Below, in pieces: positions 36,846 to 46,663 of a DNA stretch of 64,000 bases. Under the pieces are notes generated by a model. The model saw nothing but the letters and a program-made list of their open reading frames with translations. It was not told where the DNA came from and did not search any database. The translations under genes were made by a program, and so were the position numbers. The DNA is from Thiodiazotropha sp040506195 (GTDB lineage: Bacteria; Pseudomonadota; Gammaproteobacteria; Chromatiales; Chromatiaceae), in NCBI GenBank assembly GCA_040506195.1, contig JBEVXH010000009.1, positions 122,531-186,530 of the forward strand, in the 5' to 3' direction. How positions within the stretch are numbered: the first letter of the stretch is position 1; the number at the start of each line of letters is the position of its first letter.

Positions 36846-39800
36846 TCATTCACCCGGCATCTCCGGCATTAATGCCCTTCCGCGCTTATCCTCTTGACTC
36901 TTATTGACTTGGATAAACTGGGGCTCATCCCAGCTGCCGGTGACTTCATAGGTGCGCATGGCAATCCGATCAAACAGCCGGCCTATCAACTTTTGAGTCA
37001 TTGCCAGCGCCACACCTGCGGTAGGATTAATCGCCAGGGTACCCAGCAGTGGCAGGGTGGCACTGACGTTAGGTGTGACTACAACCTTCTGGTCGTAGGA
37101 TCGAGTCGCCAAGCCGGTGCGCCCGCGCACATCGACAACCGCAGCGGTACTCTTCATGACCAGATCCGAGGTATAGGCATCGCCATCGTTGATTGTAAAA
37201 TTGCCTTCGATCGAGTCGAACGCCAACCCTTTGGAGAAGAGATCCGAGAAATCAAGCGCCAGACGCTTGCCTAAGGCGTTGAGACTGAACAGGCCGATTA
37301 GTCGGCCGACCCCAGGATCGACATTGTTCACCAGTCCTTTATCCACCTTCAGCGATATACTGCCGTAGAGCTTTTCCGCCCCCATCTCCAGTGGCGACGT
37401 GGGCCAGTAGAGCTCTGCCTTGACATCAGTGGGAGCCTGCTCGATACCGGTAGCGATTCCCAAGGCGTGCTGGAGGTCACCCAGGCTGGTGGTATGCAAT
37501 TTCAGATTCAGTGAGGTACTGTGACCCTTGGGTGTCAGGCGCCAATACCCCTGTCCGGTTAGATCAACCATGTCTCCGACCAGGGCCAGGCTGTCGACAG
37601 TGATTCCATCGGCCTCCTTTCTCCAGGTGATATAGCCTTTACCCACAGGATTATCGTTGATGTAGAGATCTTCCACCGTGAGATTGACGGCGGGCACATC
37701 CCTGGGATCGAGGTCCGTCACCTGGCGCTGCTCATCCCCTTGCCCGGTAATCCCTCTCGCCAGTTCCTCAAGATCGAATTTAATATATTCAAAACGACCG
37801 AAGATGGGTTGCTGATCGAGTTGACCCGGCACTTGAATCATGCCCTGAGCTGTCTCGGATGTCAGGTTGATCCGATAGCCGTCCGCATAGTTTTTATAGG
37901 TGAACCGGGTATCGGGACAGGCTGTGCCCAGTGCTATGAGCTCGTCCACCCGCAAATCCATGGTAATGGTTGGCGGACCGCCCCGGCCCGAAGCAGCTTG
38001 CCGTGCGACCCAGCTGATCCAGCTGTCCGCGTTCAGCCTCTCCAGATGGCCGCTCATGTGGAAGCCTTCCACATCCTCCAGCGACAGTGCTTCCTGGGAA
38101 AACCCGATAGCGGCAATCCACGGTTTTTCCCACGCCTCGAAAAAACGAAACAAGGCATGGGTATTTTCATCATACCGGACTCTCAACTCCGTGGATTCGT
38201 CACGGCGCAAATCGGCGCCCATATCGAATTTCACCTTTGACTCGGCTGGTTTACCGAGGGGTTTCGGCATCGTTATCGATATGCCCTGCAGGTCAGAACT
38301 GAGATTCAGCCTGACCGGCACCTGGCTCTCATGATGGGCAATCCTGACTTCAACATCGCCCTCACCGACACCCAGAAAATAATCAAGCTTCCACTCCGGA
38401 AACTGTTGTTTCAGGCGCGTCAGATTGATGGGCATGCGGGCCTTCACCCGGGTCCAATGATCGCCCTCATGACTATAGGGTATGACATCCAGGTCAATCT
38501 CATCCCCCAACAGCCTGGCTTTAATGCCTTTCCCCATTACTCCAGTACGGTTGAATTGAAGTCTGCCGCTGATCCGGTCGATCGTGAGATCGGCCTTCTT
38601 GATGGTGAACGCGGATTGATCAAAACCGACCGCGCCTTCTATCTTCAATTGATCCCGCTTGTTGAGCGGTATCGCCAGATCGACCCAGGTCTTGGCCGCC
38701 CCATCCACCTCCACCGCATCGACGAAGGCATGAAAATTGTTACGCAGCGGGGTATCGCCCAGAATCGCCATCAGGTCCTGCAATGAACCGGTTGCCGTTC
38801 CTTGAATCTTTACGGGAGAGGCCTCCTTCAATCTTTCGATTTCTATCGCCACATCCTGCAGCCGACTGTTCAGCAGCATGCCCTCCTGCAGTATCACCTG
38901 TAATCCATTATTGACAAAATGGACCTCTGCCACCCCCTCCGACAGCCGCGGCCATTGGTTCAAATAGTCGAGAATCAGATCCTCGACACCGAACCAGACC
39001 TCGAATCGGCCTTGATGCTGGAGGAAAGGAAACTCACTGAGTGGACCATAGAGTAGAAAGCTACCCGATTTCACATAGCCGCTCACTACCGCATTATCGA
39101 GCCAGGAGACCAGTTCATCAGGCATAATCCCAACAGGAAGATAGTCACTTTTTCGCGAACCATCCGCATCCCAGAAATCGGATTGCATATCAATGAACAG
39201 GTCCTTGCCGGTGAAGGGTATCTGCAGATCGATGCGGGAGAGCGTCTTAACATCCGGGGAACTCATCTGCACATGATCGCTGTTGAGATGCAGCCCCTTT
39301 TCGAGATCAAATATCCATGCAAAATCACCCATTGCGCGTCGTGCATGCAGAGGCTTGCGGAACAGATTCGGTGAATCGAGCATCAGATTGCTGCTGTCGA
39401 TTCTCAACCAACCACCTGCCTGGTCGCCATCGAAGGCCAGTTTCAATCCGCTCACACCTGGTACATCCTGCCACGGCTGGTGTGCATAGCCATCGACCTC
39501 CCCTTTCAAATGCCAGGTGAGGTCACCCTGACGGGGCTTGAGAAACCCAAACTCGAGATGACTCAGTCTTCCCTGAGGAGACAGCCCTGCGAGTACCGCA
39601 TGCAACTCTGGATTGGGTAGTTTCTGGATCGCTAAAAAGTCATTCAACTCTCTCAATGACAGGGCATCCGCACTCAGTTCAAAACGTGTCTGCTGCTGTT
39701 CCAACAGCTGCCAGGTGATCCGCACCTGCTCGGTAGGCCATTCCCCATGGGCTTGCTCTATATCAAGCTGGTCGAGCTCCAGATGCCAACCATCATGCAA

Positions 39801-40721
39801 GCGTTTCCATTCAAGCCCGGCGGATAGCCGCGCCAAAGCGAAAGGCTCGGTGCGTCCCGGTCCCGTAATTCGAAAGTCGCTCAGCCGGCCTTTTCCGTGC
39901 AGATTCTGCAGCTCACCCTGCTGGAGATCACCCCACAGCTCAACCTCAAGTTCGCCCTCGTCAATGGTATAGGAGGGAGGCATCCACTCAGGCATCCGCC
40001 CCCCTATCACCAGCCCTTCGCATCTGAAATAGAATTCACCGCTCATCGCCAGCGATGACGCATCCTTTTGCAGCAGATCGGCGATCAGTCGAACCGACTC
40101 CTCCCCTCGTTTACCGATACGTGTGCTGAGTGAGAGTTGGTGGCGCAATCCGTCGTTACGCAGTTCCAAATTAACCCCGGAGAGTCTGAGCGGAGGCTGG
40201 TCAGGGATGGCGCTTTTCAGGTGGATCTCAGTATCCAGCAAACGCAGTTGATTCTGTCCCAGCAGGATGGCCGCCACGGTACCCTGATCCCCCTCGCTCA
40301 CTCCCCCCATACCCTGTAGTGCCACGCTGCCATCCGAGAATCGTTCAAGCTTCAGCTTGGTCCCTATGACGGTGGCTTCACCCAGTCGCAGGCGACCTGA
40401 GATGAGGCTTTCCAATAGCTGTATGTTGACCAATACCTCCGGGGCATACAGCAGGGGTTCACTGCCCTTCGCATCGAGCACGCTGACATCGGTAAATTTG
40501 AGTGCCAGATGAATACCCTTCACCTGGGCCTTCATATCGCCGACCTTCAGATCAACACCCGCCCCCTCTTCGGCAACACGCTCTATCTCCCGCCGATAGG
40601 GATCAAGATCGATGAGGGGTACAATCAGGCGCAATGCGCTGATCAACAGCGCAGCTGCGATCACCAGCCAAGCCAGGGATTGCCAGAACCTGGCGTGTAG
40701 GTGCTTAGCGACAGTCAGCAT
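36846..40721 (-). CDS. yhdP: YhdP family AsmA-like phospholipid transport protein
   Basis: 1291 residues, the typical size. One N-terminal membrane segment (about 15-35, SLAWLVIAAALLISALRLIV) anchors a very long periplasmic beta-rich region (DUF3971 and AsmA-like C-terminal domain). Such proteins form hydrophobic grooves spanning the periplasm and carry phospholipids to the outer membrane. It starts 24 bases after rng. The conserved C-terminal part includes DPGVGRLIGLFSLNALGKRL, typical of YhdP. Confidence 0.94.
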   Translation of the reverse strand: MLTVAKHLHARFWQSLAWLVIAAALLISALRLIVPLIDLDPYRREIERVAEEGAGVDLKVGDMKAQVKGIHLALKFTDVSVLDAKGSEPLLYAPEVLVNIQLLESLISGRLRLGEATVIGTKLKLERFSDGSVALQGMGGVSEGDQGTVAAILLGQNQLRLLDTEIHLKSAIPDQPPLRLSGVNLELRNDGLRHQLSLSTRIGKRGEESVRLIADLLQKDASSLAMSGEFYFRCEGLVIGGRMPEWMPPSYTIDEGELEVELWGDLQQGELQNLHGKGRLSDFRITGPGRTEPFALARLSAGLEWKRLHDGWHLELDQLDIEQAHGEWPTEQVRITWQLLEQQQTRFELSADALSLRELNDFLAIQKLPNPELHAVLAGLSPQGRLSHLEFGFLKPRQGDLTWHLKGEVDGYAHQPWQDVPGVSGLKLAFDGDQAGGWLRIDSSNLMLDSPNLFRKPLHARRAMGDFAWIFDLEKGLHLNSDHVQMSSPDVKTLSRIDLQIPFTGKDLFIDMQSDFWDADGSRKSDYLPVGIMPDELVSWLDNAVVSGYVKSGSFLLYGPLSEFPFLQHQGRFEVWFGVEDLILDYLNQWPRLSEGVAEVHFVNNGLQVILQEGMLLNSRLQDVAIEIERLKEASPVKIQGTATGSLQDLMAILGDTPLRNNFHAFVDAVEVDGAAKTWVDLAIPLNKRDQLKIEGAVGFDQSAFTIKKADLTIDRISGRLQFNRTGVMGKGIKARLLGDEIDLDVIPYSHEGDHWTRVKARMPINLTRLKQQFPEWKLDYFLGVGEGDVEVRIAHHESQVPVRLNLSSDLQGISITMPKPLGKPAESKVKFDMGADLRRDESTELRVRYDENTHALFRFFEAWEKPWIAAIGFSQEALSLEDVEGFHMSGHLERLNADSWISWVARQAASGRGGPPTITMDLRVDELIALGTACPDTRFTYKNYADGYRINLTSETAQGMIQVPGQLDQQPIFGRFEYIKFDLEELARGITGQGDEQRQVTDLDPRDVPAVNLTVEDLYINDNPVGKGYITWRKEADGITVDSLALVGDMVDLTGQGYWRLTPKGHSTSLNLKLHTTSLGDLQHALGIATGIEQAPTDVKAELYWPTSPLEMGAEKLYGSISLKVDKGLVNNVDPGVGRLIGLFSLNALGKRLALDFSDLFSKGLAFDSIEGNFTINDGDAYTSDLVMKSTAAVVDVRGRTGLATRSYDQKVVVTPNVSATLPLLGTLAINPTAGVALAMTQKLIGRLFDRIAMRTYEVTGSWDEPQFIQVNKSQEDKRGRALMPEMPGE

Positions 40722-40745
40722 CTGAAAGGTAGGTGGGGACAGACA

Positions 40746-42200
40746 TCACACCAGCACGACGTCATAGTGCTCCTGGGTGTAAAGCATCTCCACCTGCAGC
40801 TTGATTGGGTGTCCGATAAACTGCTCCAGCTCCGCCAGATGAGTAGATTCCTCGTCCAGGAGCCTGTCGATCACCTCTTGTGATGCCAGCACCAGCAGTG
40901 ACTCCACATCGAATTGGCGCGACTCACGGAGAATCTCCCTGAAGATCTCGTAACAGGTTGTCTCAGCCGTTTTCATGGAACCCCGGCCACCGCAGCAGGG
41001 ACAGGGTTCGCAGAGTACATGTTCCAGGGATTCACGAATCCGTTTACGGGTCATCTCCACCAGCCCAAGAGAAGAGACCTCGGTGATTTGCGTGCGCGCA
41101 TGATCATGAGCCAGGCACTTCTCCAGGGCACGCAATACCTGTCGTCGGTGTTCGGGATCAAGCATATCGATAAAATCGATAATAATGATGCCACCCAGGT
41201 TTCTCAGACGCAGATGTCGGCAGATGGCCTGCGCCGCCTCCAGGTTTGTCTTGAATATGGTCTCCTCTAAGTTTCTATGGCCTACGAAGGCCCCGGTATT
41301 GACATCGATAGTGGTCATCGCTTCGGTCTGATCGATCACCAGATGTCCACCCGATTTGAGCTGCACCTTGCGTTCCAGGGCCTTCTGAATCTCATCTTCG
41401 ACCCCGTACAGATCAAACAGCGGCCGCTGACCCGGGTAATACTCGATAAACTGTTTGATGTCGGGGATGAATTTCTGCGCGAAGGTGATCGCCTTTTGGT
41501 GGGTCTCCTTGGAATCGATACGCACCTTCTCCACATCGGGACCGACCAGGTCGCGAAGCGAGCGCAGGGGTAGCGAGAGGTCTTCATGGATCAACTCGAT
41601 ACCATTATGCAACTTGCTCTTCTCCTGAATCGACGACCAGAGACGCGCCAGGAATCGCATATCCGCTTGCAACGAGAGCTCATCGACGCCCTCGGCAGCG
41701 GTACGGGCGATGTAGCCACCGGATATCTCCCCCGCCTCGGCCACTTGGTTCAACAGTTCACGCAGGCGCTGGCGCTCATCCTCGGCCTCGATTCGCTGCG
41801 AAATGCCCATATTCCCCAGTGAAGGCATAAATACCAGATGGCGTGAAGGTATGGAGATATTGGTCGTCAGGCGGGCACCCTTCGTGCCGATAGGATCCTT
41901 CAGCACCTGCACGATCACATAGTCGCCTTCGCGCAACAGTTCATGGATGTTGTCCGTCTTGGGCTTGTCGGTTGTTTCCCCTATATCGGAAACGTGCAGG
42001 AACGCCGCCCGCTCCAGACCGATATCGACAAATGCCGCCTGCATACCGGGCAACACCCGGCATACCTTGCCCTTATAGACATTGCCGACCAGACCACGCT
42101 TGCCGTAGCGTTCGATGATCACCTCTTGCACCGCACCGTTCTCGATTACCGCAACCCGAGTCTCGGGCGGTGTCACATTTATCAATATCTCTTCACTCAT
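40746..42200 (-). CDS. rng: ribonuclease G
   Basis: Single-strand endoribonuclease for 5' maturation of 16S rRNA and mRNA decay; 484 residues (E. coli 489). The N-terminal S1 domain (GLVGNVYKGKVCRVLPGMQ, ERAAFLHVSDI), the catalytic aspartates in TTIDVNTGAFVG and IIDFIDMLDPEHRR, and the zinc-link CEPCPCCGGRG are all seen. It overlaps the end of maf by four bases. It lacks the long C-terminal scaffold of RNase E, so it is RNase G. Confidence 0.97.
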   Translation of the reverse strand: MSEEILINVTPPETRVAVIENGAVQEVIIERYGKRGLVGNVYKGKVCRVLPGMQAAFVDIGLERAAFLHVSDIGETTDKPKTDNIHELLREGDYVIVQVLKDPIGTKGARLTTNISIPSRHLVFMPSLGNMGISQRIEAEDERQRLRELLNQVAEAGEISGGYIARTAAEGVDELSLQADMRFLARLWSSIQEKSKLHNGIELIHEDLSLPLRSLRDLVGPDVEKVRIDSKETHQKAITFAQKFIPDIKQFIEYYPGQRPLFDLYGVEDEIQKALERKVQLKSGGHLVIDQTEAMTTIDVNTGAFVGHRNLEETIFKTNLEAAQAICRHLRLRNLGGIIIIDFIDMLDPEHRRQVLRALEKCLAHDHARTQITEVSSLGLVEMTRKRIRESLEHVLCEPCPCCGGRGSMKTAETTCYEIFREILRESRQFDVESLLVLASQEVIDRLLDEESTHLAELEQFIGHPIKLQVEMLYTQEHYDVVLV

Positions 42201-42808
42201 ACATCAATTACGCTCTTATTTTCATTATCAAATTGGATGCCGTTGCGGCTAAGTAATTCCGCTGTCTCGAACAGGGGCAATCCCATCACCCCCGAATAAC
42301 TCCCATGCAGCATGCTGACAAAGCGCGCCCCAACCCCCTGGATGGCATAACCTCCCGCTTTATCGGCAGGTTCGCCCGTAGCCCAATAGGCTGTCATTTC
42401 CGCCTCGCTCAGCACTCTGAAGCTGACCTCGCTGTGGCTTAGCTCCATTTCAATACCCCGCCAATCCAGCGCCACCGCGGTATAGACCTGATGGGTCCTG
42501 CCCGACAACCGTTTCAGCATCCACAACCCATGATCTCTGTCCATTGGCTTACCCAGCACCCTGTTCTCAACCACAACGCTAGTGTCAGCGGCCAGTACCG
42601 GCAAAGATTCACACCCTGCGACCAGGCCGCCCCCCGCCTCTGCCTTCTCCCTCGCCAGGCGCAACACATAGGCTATCGGCTCTTCATCAGGCCGCTGCTG
42701 TTCGTCAATATCGATCTCGAGCAGGGCGTGGCTGATGCCGATCTGGTTCAGCAATGCCCTCCGGCGAGGCGAGCGGGATGCCAGGTAGATGACAGGATTC
42801 TCCTTCAT
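42197..42808 (-). CDS. maf: Maf-like nucleoside triphosphate pyrophosphatase
   Basis: 203 residues. The signature IYLASRSPRRRALLNQIGI and a later VLAADTSVVVENRVLGKP fit the YhdE/Maf dTTP/UTP pyrophosphatases, which remove non-canonical or excess nucleotides. maf overlaps rng (ATGA-type), and the maf-rng-yhdP order is the same as in many gammaproteobacteria. A 133-base spacer separates it from rlmH upstream. Confidence 0.93.
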   Translation of the reverse strand: MKENPVIYLASRSPRRRALLNQIGISHALLEIDIDEQQRPDEEPIAYVLRLAREKAEAGGGLVAGCESLPVLAADTSVVVENRVLGKPMDRDHGLWMLKRLSGRTHQVYTAVALDWRGIEMELSHSEVSFRVLSEAEMTAYWATGEPADKAGGYAIQGVGARFVSMLHGSYSGVMGLPLFETAELLSRNGIQFDNENKSVIDV

Positions 42809-42941
42809 AATGGGCAGTTTCCTCTCGATGACACCCGATTTTTTCTACTTTTTATCTTAATCCCGAACGGCTGCAGCTGTTCATATCGGGATTTTTATTG
42901 CGGCCGCCCTCTGCAACCGGTGTTGCACACACTTCAGGCCA

Positions 42942-43415
42942 CTACCCTGCCCGATGGTATGGGTGGTTGCGTATCATACTCCAGGCCCGATACAGCTGCT
43001 CGGACACCACCACTCTGACCAGGGGATGGGGAAGGGTCAGGGGTGACAGGGACCACCGTCCATCCGCCCGCTGCAGACACTCTGGCGCCAATCCTTCAGG
43101 TCCACCCACCAGCAATGCGATATCGCGGCCACCCGACATCCACTGCTCAAGCTTGCCCGACAAGCGCTCCGTACTCCAGGCGCTGCCGGTGACATCCAGC
43201 GCCAGTACCCGGCAGCCTCTGGGGATCGACTTGAGCATCCGTTCGCCCTCATCGCGCATCGCCCGTGCAATATCGGCGTTCTTACCACGATGGCCCGGTG
43301 CGATCTCGATCAGCTGCAAGGTGCATTCAGCAGGTAAACGGCGTGCATACTCCTCATACCCCTCAGCAACCCAGCGTGGCATGCGGTTTCCCACAGAGAT
43401 CAGATAGATATTCAT
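42942..43415 (-). CDS. rlmH: 23S rRNA (pseudouridine(1915)-N3)-methyltransferase
   Basis: SPOUT-class methyltransferase modifying pseudouridine 1915 of 23S rRNA in assembled ribosomes; 157 residues (E. coli 155). It shows MNIYLISVGNRMPRWVAEGY at the start, ALDVTGSAWSTERLS, and the knot motif LLVGGPEGLAPEC with the C-terminal tail LSPLTLPHPLVRV. The gene rsfS usually found upstream is not present; the upstream neighbour is a divergent repeat region and rhlB. Confidence 0.96.
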   Translation of the reverse strand: MNIYLISVGNRMPRWVAEGYEEYARRLPAECTLQLIEIAPGHRGKNADIARAMRDEGERMLKSIPRGCRVLALDVTGSAWSTERLSGKLEQWMSGGRDIALLVGGPEGLAPECLQRADGRWSLSPLTLPHPLVRVVVSEQLYRAWSMIRNHPYHRAG

Positions 43416-43491
43416 AGGTGTGAATTGTACGGGATTCTACGACATCTTGGGCGTGCAACCTCCGGAAACTGTTAAATGCTCGCTTTTTTTT

Positions 43492-43744
43492 AGTCCGCTA
43501 ATGAACGCTGATGAACACAAATGTTCAAGAACAGTCATTTGCAGGCATGTTGCGAGACGAATGGCTGTTTTCAAATCTGCCGGCAACAGACAAGAAACAC
43601 AGTCACCTCATTACATGCAAGCATATGATAAATAAAAGATATTATATCAACACGCCTGCTGATGCCGCATACCCAGCAAGCCAGATACCACTCTACTCTG
43701 TGCTGCTATTTATATTTGCGTTTATTCGCGCTAATTTGCGAACT
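43492..43744. repeat. imperfect inverted repeat (family A, copy 3) in the rlmH/rhlB divergent region
   Basis: The gene-free region 43416-43828 contains arms at 43492-43522 (AGTCCGCTAATGAACGC...) and 43714-43744 whose reverse complement reads AGTTCGCAAATTAGCGC...AAACGCAAAT. They match at roughly two thirds of 31 positions. The 190 bases between the arms are AT-rich with no credible gene. The two divergent promoters must lie here. Confidence 0.65.
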
Positions 43745-43828
43745 GAATTTTTCAATCAACCACTCTCCCTCATTAGCGGAACAGGGAGCCATCGTGCCTG
43801 CGGACGATTTACTGTATCCTTGCCCGCC

Positions 43829-45190
43829 ATGACTGATAAACACCTTACCAATATTGGCTTCGACAGCTTCGATCTACCCGAACCCGTCCTGCAGGGCATT
43901 CGTGAGGCCGGCTTCGAATACTGCACCCCTATCCAGGCCGAGAGCCTGCCCATCGCCCTTGCCGGCAAGGACCTGGCGGGACAAGCCCAGACCGGTACCG
44001 GCAAGACGGCTGCTTTTCTGATCGCCACGCTGAACCATCTACTGCGGCATTCAGCATCTGAGGAGCGTAGGGTCAACCAGCCCCGAGCCCTGATCCTGGC
44101 CCCGACCCGCGAACTGGCGGTACAGATCTACAACGATGCGCAAGCGCTTACCAAATATACCGATTTCACTTCGGCGGCAGTCTTCGGCGGCACAGGCTAC
44201 GATAAACAGCGCAAGCAGCTCGAGGCAGGGGTCGATATTCTGATCGGCACACCCGGTAGATTAATCGATTACTACAAGCAACACATCTACGACCTCAAGG
44301 CGATCCAGGTGCTGGTGCTGGACGAGGCGGACCGTATGTTCGACCTCGGCTTCATCAAGGATATCCGCTACATGATGCGCCGCTGTCCTCCACCCCAAAA
44401 AAGACTCGGCATGCTCTTCTCCGCCACCCTATCCTTTCGGGTGAACGAGCTCGCCTATGAGCATATGAACAACCCGCAAAGTGTGGAGGTGGCACCGGAG
44501 CAGGTCACTGCGGACAAGATCACTGAAACCTGCTACATGACCGCCAACGAGGAAAAAATTCCGCTCCTGGTCGGTCTGATGCAAACCATGACGGAAGCGC
44601 GGACAATCGTTTTTGTCAACACCAAGCGGGTGGCGGACAAGGTCTGGGGATTCCTGCAGGGCAATGGCATCGACACCGCCGTACTCTCCGGCGACGTGCC
44701 GCAGAAGAAACGCCTGAGTCTGTTAAAACGTTTCCAGGAGGGTGAGCTGGCGGTGCTGGTAGCCACCGATGTGGCGGCCCGCGGACTGCATATCCCGGAT
44801 GTCACCCACGTGATCAACTACGATCTGCCGGAGGATGCCGAGGATTACGTGCACCGGATCGGCCGTACCGCACGGGCCGGCGCCAGCGGCGATGCCATCA
44901 GTTTCGCCTGCGAGACCTACGCCTTCTCCCTGCCCGACATCGAGGCCTTCGTGGGCCATGCCATCCAAACCCAGACCGTCGATCCGGCACTGCTGGCGGA
45001 TATCGATCCCAACAGCAGGGTCTATCCCAAAAAGGGCTCGCGTCAACCCCATCGCGGCAAAGATGGACACAAAGGGCACGGTAAAGGGCATCACCACAAG
45101 AGCCATAAATCCAAGGACGGCGAGAAACCGAAGAAGCGGCGCCGACGTCGTCACGGCCCCAAACCACCGCAAAGCGGCAATAAAGAATAA
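43829..45190 (+). CDS. rhlB: DEAD-box ATP-dependent RNA helicase RhlB
   Basis: RNA unwinding, in E. coli as part of the degradosome. 453 residues from the ATG at 43829 (MTDKHLTNIGFDSF); the longer frame from 43511 runs through the repeat region and is rejected. Motifs in order: Q motif FEYCTPIQ, AQTGTGKT, PTRELAVQ, DEAD in LDEADRMFDLGF, SAT in FSATLS, and HRIGRTARAG. A C-terminal tail of about 45 residues is very basic and His/Lys-rich, as expected for RNA binding. The neighbouring rng encodes another RNA-decay enzyme. Confidence 0.92.
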   Translation: MTDKHLTNIGFDSFDLPEPVLQGIREAGFEYCTPIQAESLPIALAGKDLAGQAQTGTGKTAAFLIATLNHLLRHSASEERRVNQPRALILAPTRELAVQIYNDAQALTKYTDFTSAAVFGGTGYDKQRKQLEAGVDILIGTPGRLIDYYKQHIYDLKAIQVLVLDEADRMFDLGFIKDIRYMMRRCPPPQKRLGMLFSATLSFRVNELAYEHMNNPQSVEVAPEQVTADKITETCYMTANEEKIPLLVGLMQTMTEARTIVFVNTKRVADKVWGFLQGNGIDTAVLSGDVPQKKRLSLLKRFQEGELAVLVATDVAARGLHIPDVTHVINYDLPEDAEDYVHRIGRTARAGASGDAISFACETYAFSLPDIEAFVGHAIQTQTVDPALLADIDPNSRVYPKKGSRQPHRGKDGHKGHGKGHHHKSHKSKDGEKPKKRRRRRHGPKPPQSGNKE

Positions 45191-45195
45191 CCCCC

Positions 45196-45558
45196 ATGGA
45201 CGGCAAATGCAGTCGTTGCCTCAACTCGAAATGCTGTACCTACACCACGGAGGCCATCGGCGTCGCCCCGAGATCGAAGGCGGACTTCGAGCACCTGCTG
45301 TGGCAGGTCTCTCACCAGGGGGTTGAGATCTACAAGGACGAGGACGGCTGGTTTCTTCTCTTCCAGGGCAGCTGCGAACATCTGGGTCCGGGGGGCGCCT
45401 GCGGCATCTACGATCAACGGCCACAGATCTGTCGTGACTACGATAACGACTGGTGCGAGCTCGATGCCCCGGCGGAAAACGGCTTCCGACTCTACTTCCG
45501 TAACTATGCCGAATTGTTGGCATACTGCAAAAAGCGCTTCAAGACCTGGGGACGTTGA
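45196..45558 (+). CDS. YkgJ family cysteine cluster protein
   Basis: 120 residues starting five bases after rhlB. It has an N-terminal CSRCLNSKCC, a central CEHL...GACGIYDQRPQICRDY and a late DWCEL, the spaced cysteines of UPF0153/YkgJ proteins, which are thought to bind a zinc or iron-sulfur site. The function is unknown. Tight spacing suggests co-expression with the helicase. Confidence 0.85.
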   Translation: MDGKCSRCLNSKCCTYTTEAIGVAPRSKADFEHLLWQVSHQGVEIYKDEDGWFLLFQGSCEHLGPGGACGIYDQRPQICRDYDNDWCELDAPAENGFRLYFRNYAELLAYCKKRFKTWGR

Positions 45559-45647
45559 TTCAGCCGAGGGCCCAATACGGGAACTCTCCCCGGCATATCT
45601 ACACTAAACGCACACTATCACTGTACTGTTTTTTCATCTGATGCTTG

Positions 45648-45653
45648 TATAAT
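45648..45653 (+). promoter_or_regulatory. -10 element of the ion-channel gene
   Basis: TATAAT preceded by TTG, about 40 bases before the chosen ATG. It overlaps the TTG that would begin the longest frame, which argues for the downstream ATG at 45693. The -35 region is poor (ACTGTT at 17-bp spacing). Confidence 0.5.
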
Positions 45654-45692
45654 GCGCGCCTCATTATTACAGCCCTTTACCCGATATTGGTC

Positions 45693-46574
45693 ATGACTCT
45701 CAATTCAGTGACATTGCGCGACCGGTTTGAGCAACTGCGTTCCAATAAGCTGTTCGAAACCTTTGTCATTCTGGTTATCGTCATCTCTGCCCTGATGATC
45801 GGCGCCAAGACCTACCCCATACCAGCTGCTGCAGCACAGGTATTGCGTATCATGGATGTGGGGATCACTCTCTTCTTTCTAACCGAGATCATCATCCGCA
45901 TGGTGGCGGAAAAGAATCTGAAGACCTTCTTCAGCAAGGGCTGGAACATCTTCGACTTCCTTATTGTGACCGCCAGCCTGATCCCGGTGGACGATAGCGA
46001 AGCCGCATTGCTGGGGCGCCTGCTGCGGGTATTCCGCGTGTTGCGGCTGGTCTCGATCATTCCCGAATTGCGCATCCTGATGAACGCCTTCGTCACGGCA
46101 ATTCCGCGCATGGGTTATGTATCACTGCTGATGTTCATCATTTTCTACATCTATGCCGCCATGGGCAGCATGTTCTTCAGCGAGATCAACAAGGAGCTCT
46201 GGGGTAACATCACCATCGCCATGCTCACCCTGTTCCGCATCGCCACATTCGAGGACTGGACCGATGTGATGTACGAAACCATGGCGGTGCATCCCCTGAG
46301 CTGGTCCTTCTACCTCTCTTTTATCTTCATCGTCGCCTTCGTCTTTCTGAACATGATGATCGGCATCGTCCTGGAGACCCTGCAGCGGGAGCATGAGCAG
46401 TTCTCCCGCGACAGTGGCGAGGGGGAAGCGGGAGAGGTGCACCGGATCAATGCCCGTACCGAGGAGATGGAACTGCGGCTGATTCGAATGGAGGCGATGT
46501 TGAGACAGTTAGGGCCTGCCAATACTCATCCAAGCGGAGCGCTACCGGATACAGAACGAAACAGCGCCAGGTGA
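45693..46574 (+). CDS. voltage-gated cation channel, NaChBac/CavMr-like
   Basis: Single-domain six-helix channel, 293 residues, expected to work as a tetramer. S1 (about 21-38), S2 (50-70), S3 (84-97), S4 with arginines every third residue (R109, R112, R115, R118), S5 (140-160), pore helix and filter, and S6 (205-228) are visible. A short C-terminal coiled coil follows (about 247-275). The filter reads TFEDWTD (185-191). Sodium-selective bacterial channels usually have TLESWSM; here extra acidic residues D188 and D191 resemble calcium-selective filters. It stands alone with its own promoter. Confidence 0.88.
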   Translation: MTLNSVTLRDRFEQLRSNKLFETFVILVIVISALMIGAKTYPIPAAAAQVLRIMDVGITLFFLTEIIIRMVAEKNLKTFFSKGWNIFDFLIVTASLIPVDDSEAALLGRLLRVFRVLRLVSIIPELRILMNAFVTAIPRMGYVSLLMFIIFYIYAAMGSMFFSEINKELWGNITIAMLTLFRIATFEDWTDVMYETMAVHPLSWSFYLSFIFIVAFVFLNMMIGIVLETLQREHEQFSRDSGEGEAGEVHRINARTEEMELRLIRMEAMLRQLGPANTHPSGALPDTERNSAR

Positions 46575-46663
46575 CATGCAAAATTCCCATCGATCTCTTC
46601 ATGCCACTGATTCACTGCAATCGAGCAGCTGTCATATTGTACAGCAAACCAGTATTACCGCGA

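Noticed and set aside
43511..43828. N-terminal extension of rhlB by 106 codons
   Set aside because: The extension runs through an AT-rich inverted-repeat region, and the product from 43829 already starts like RhlB.
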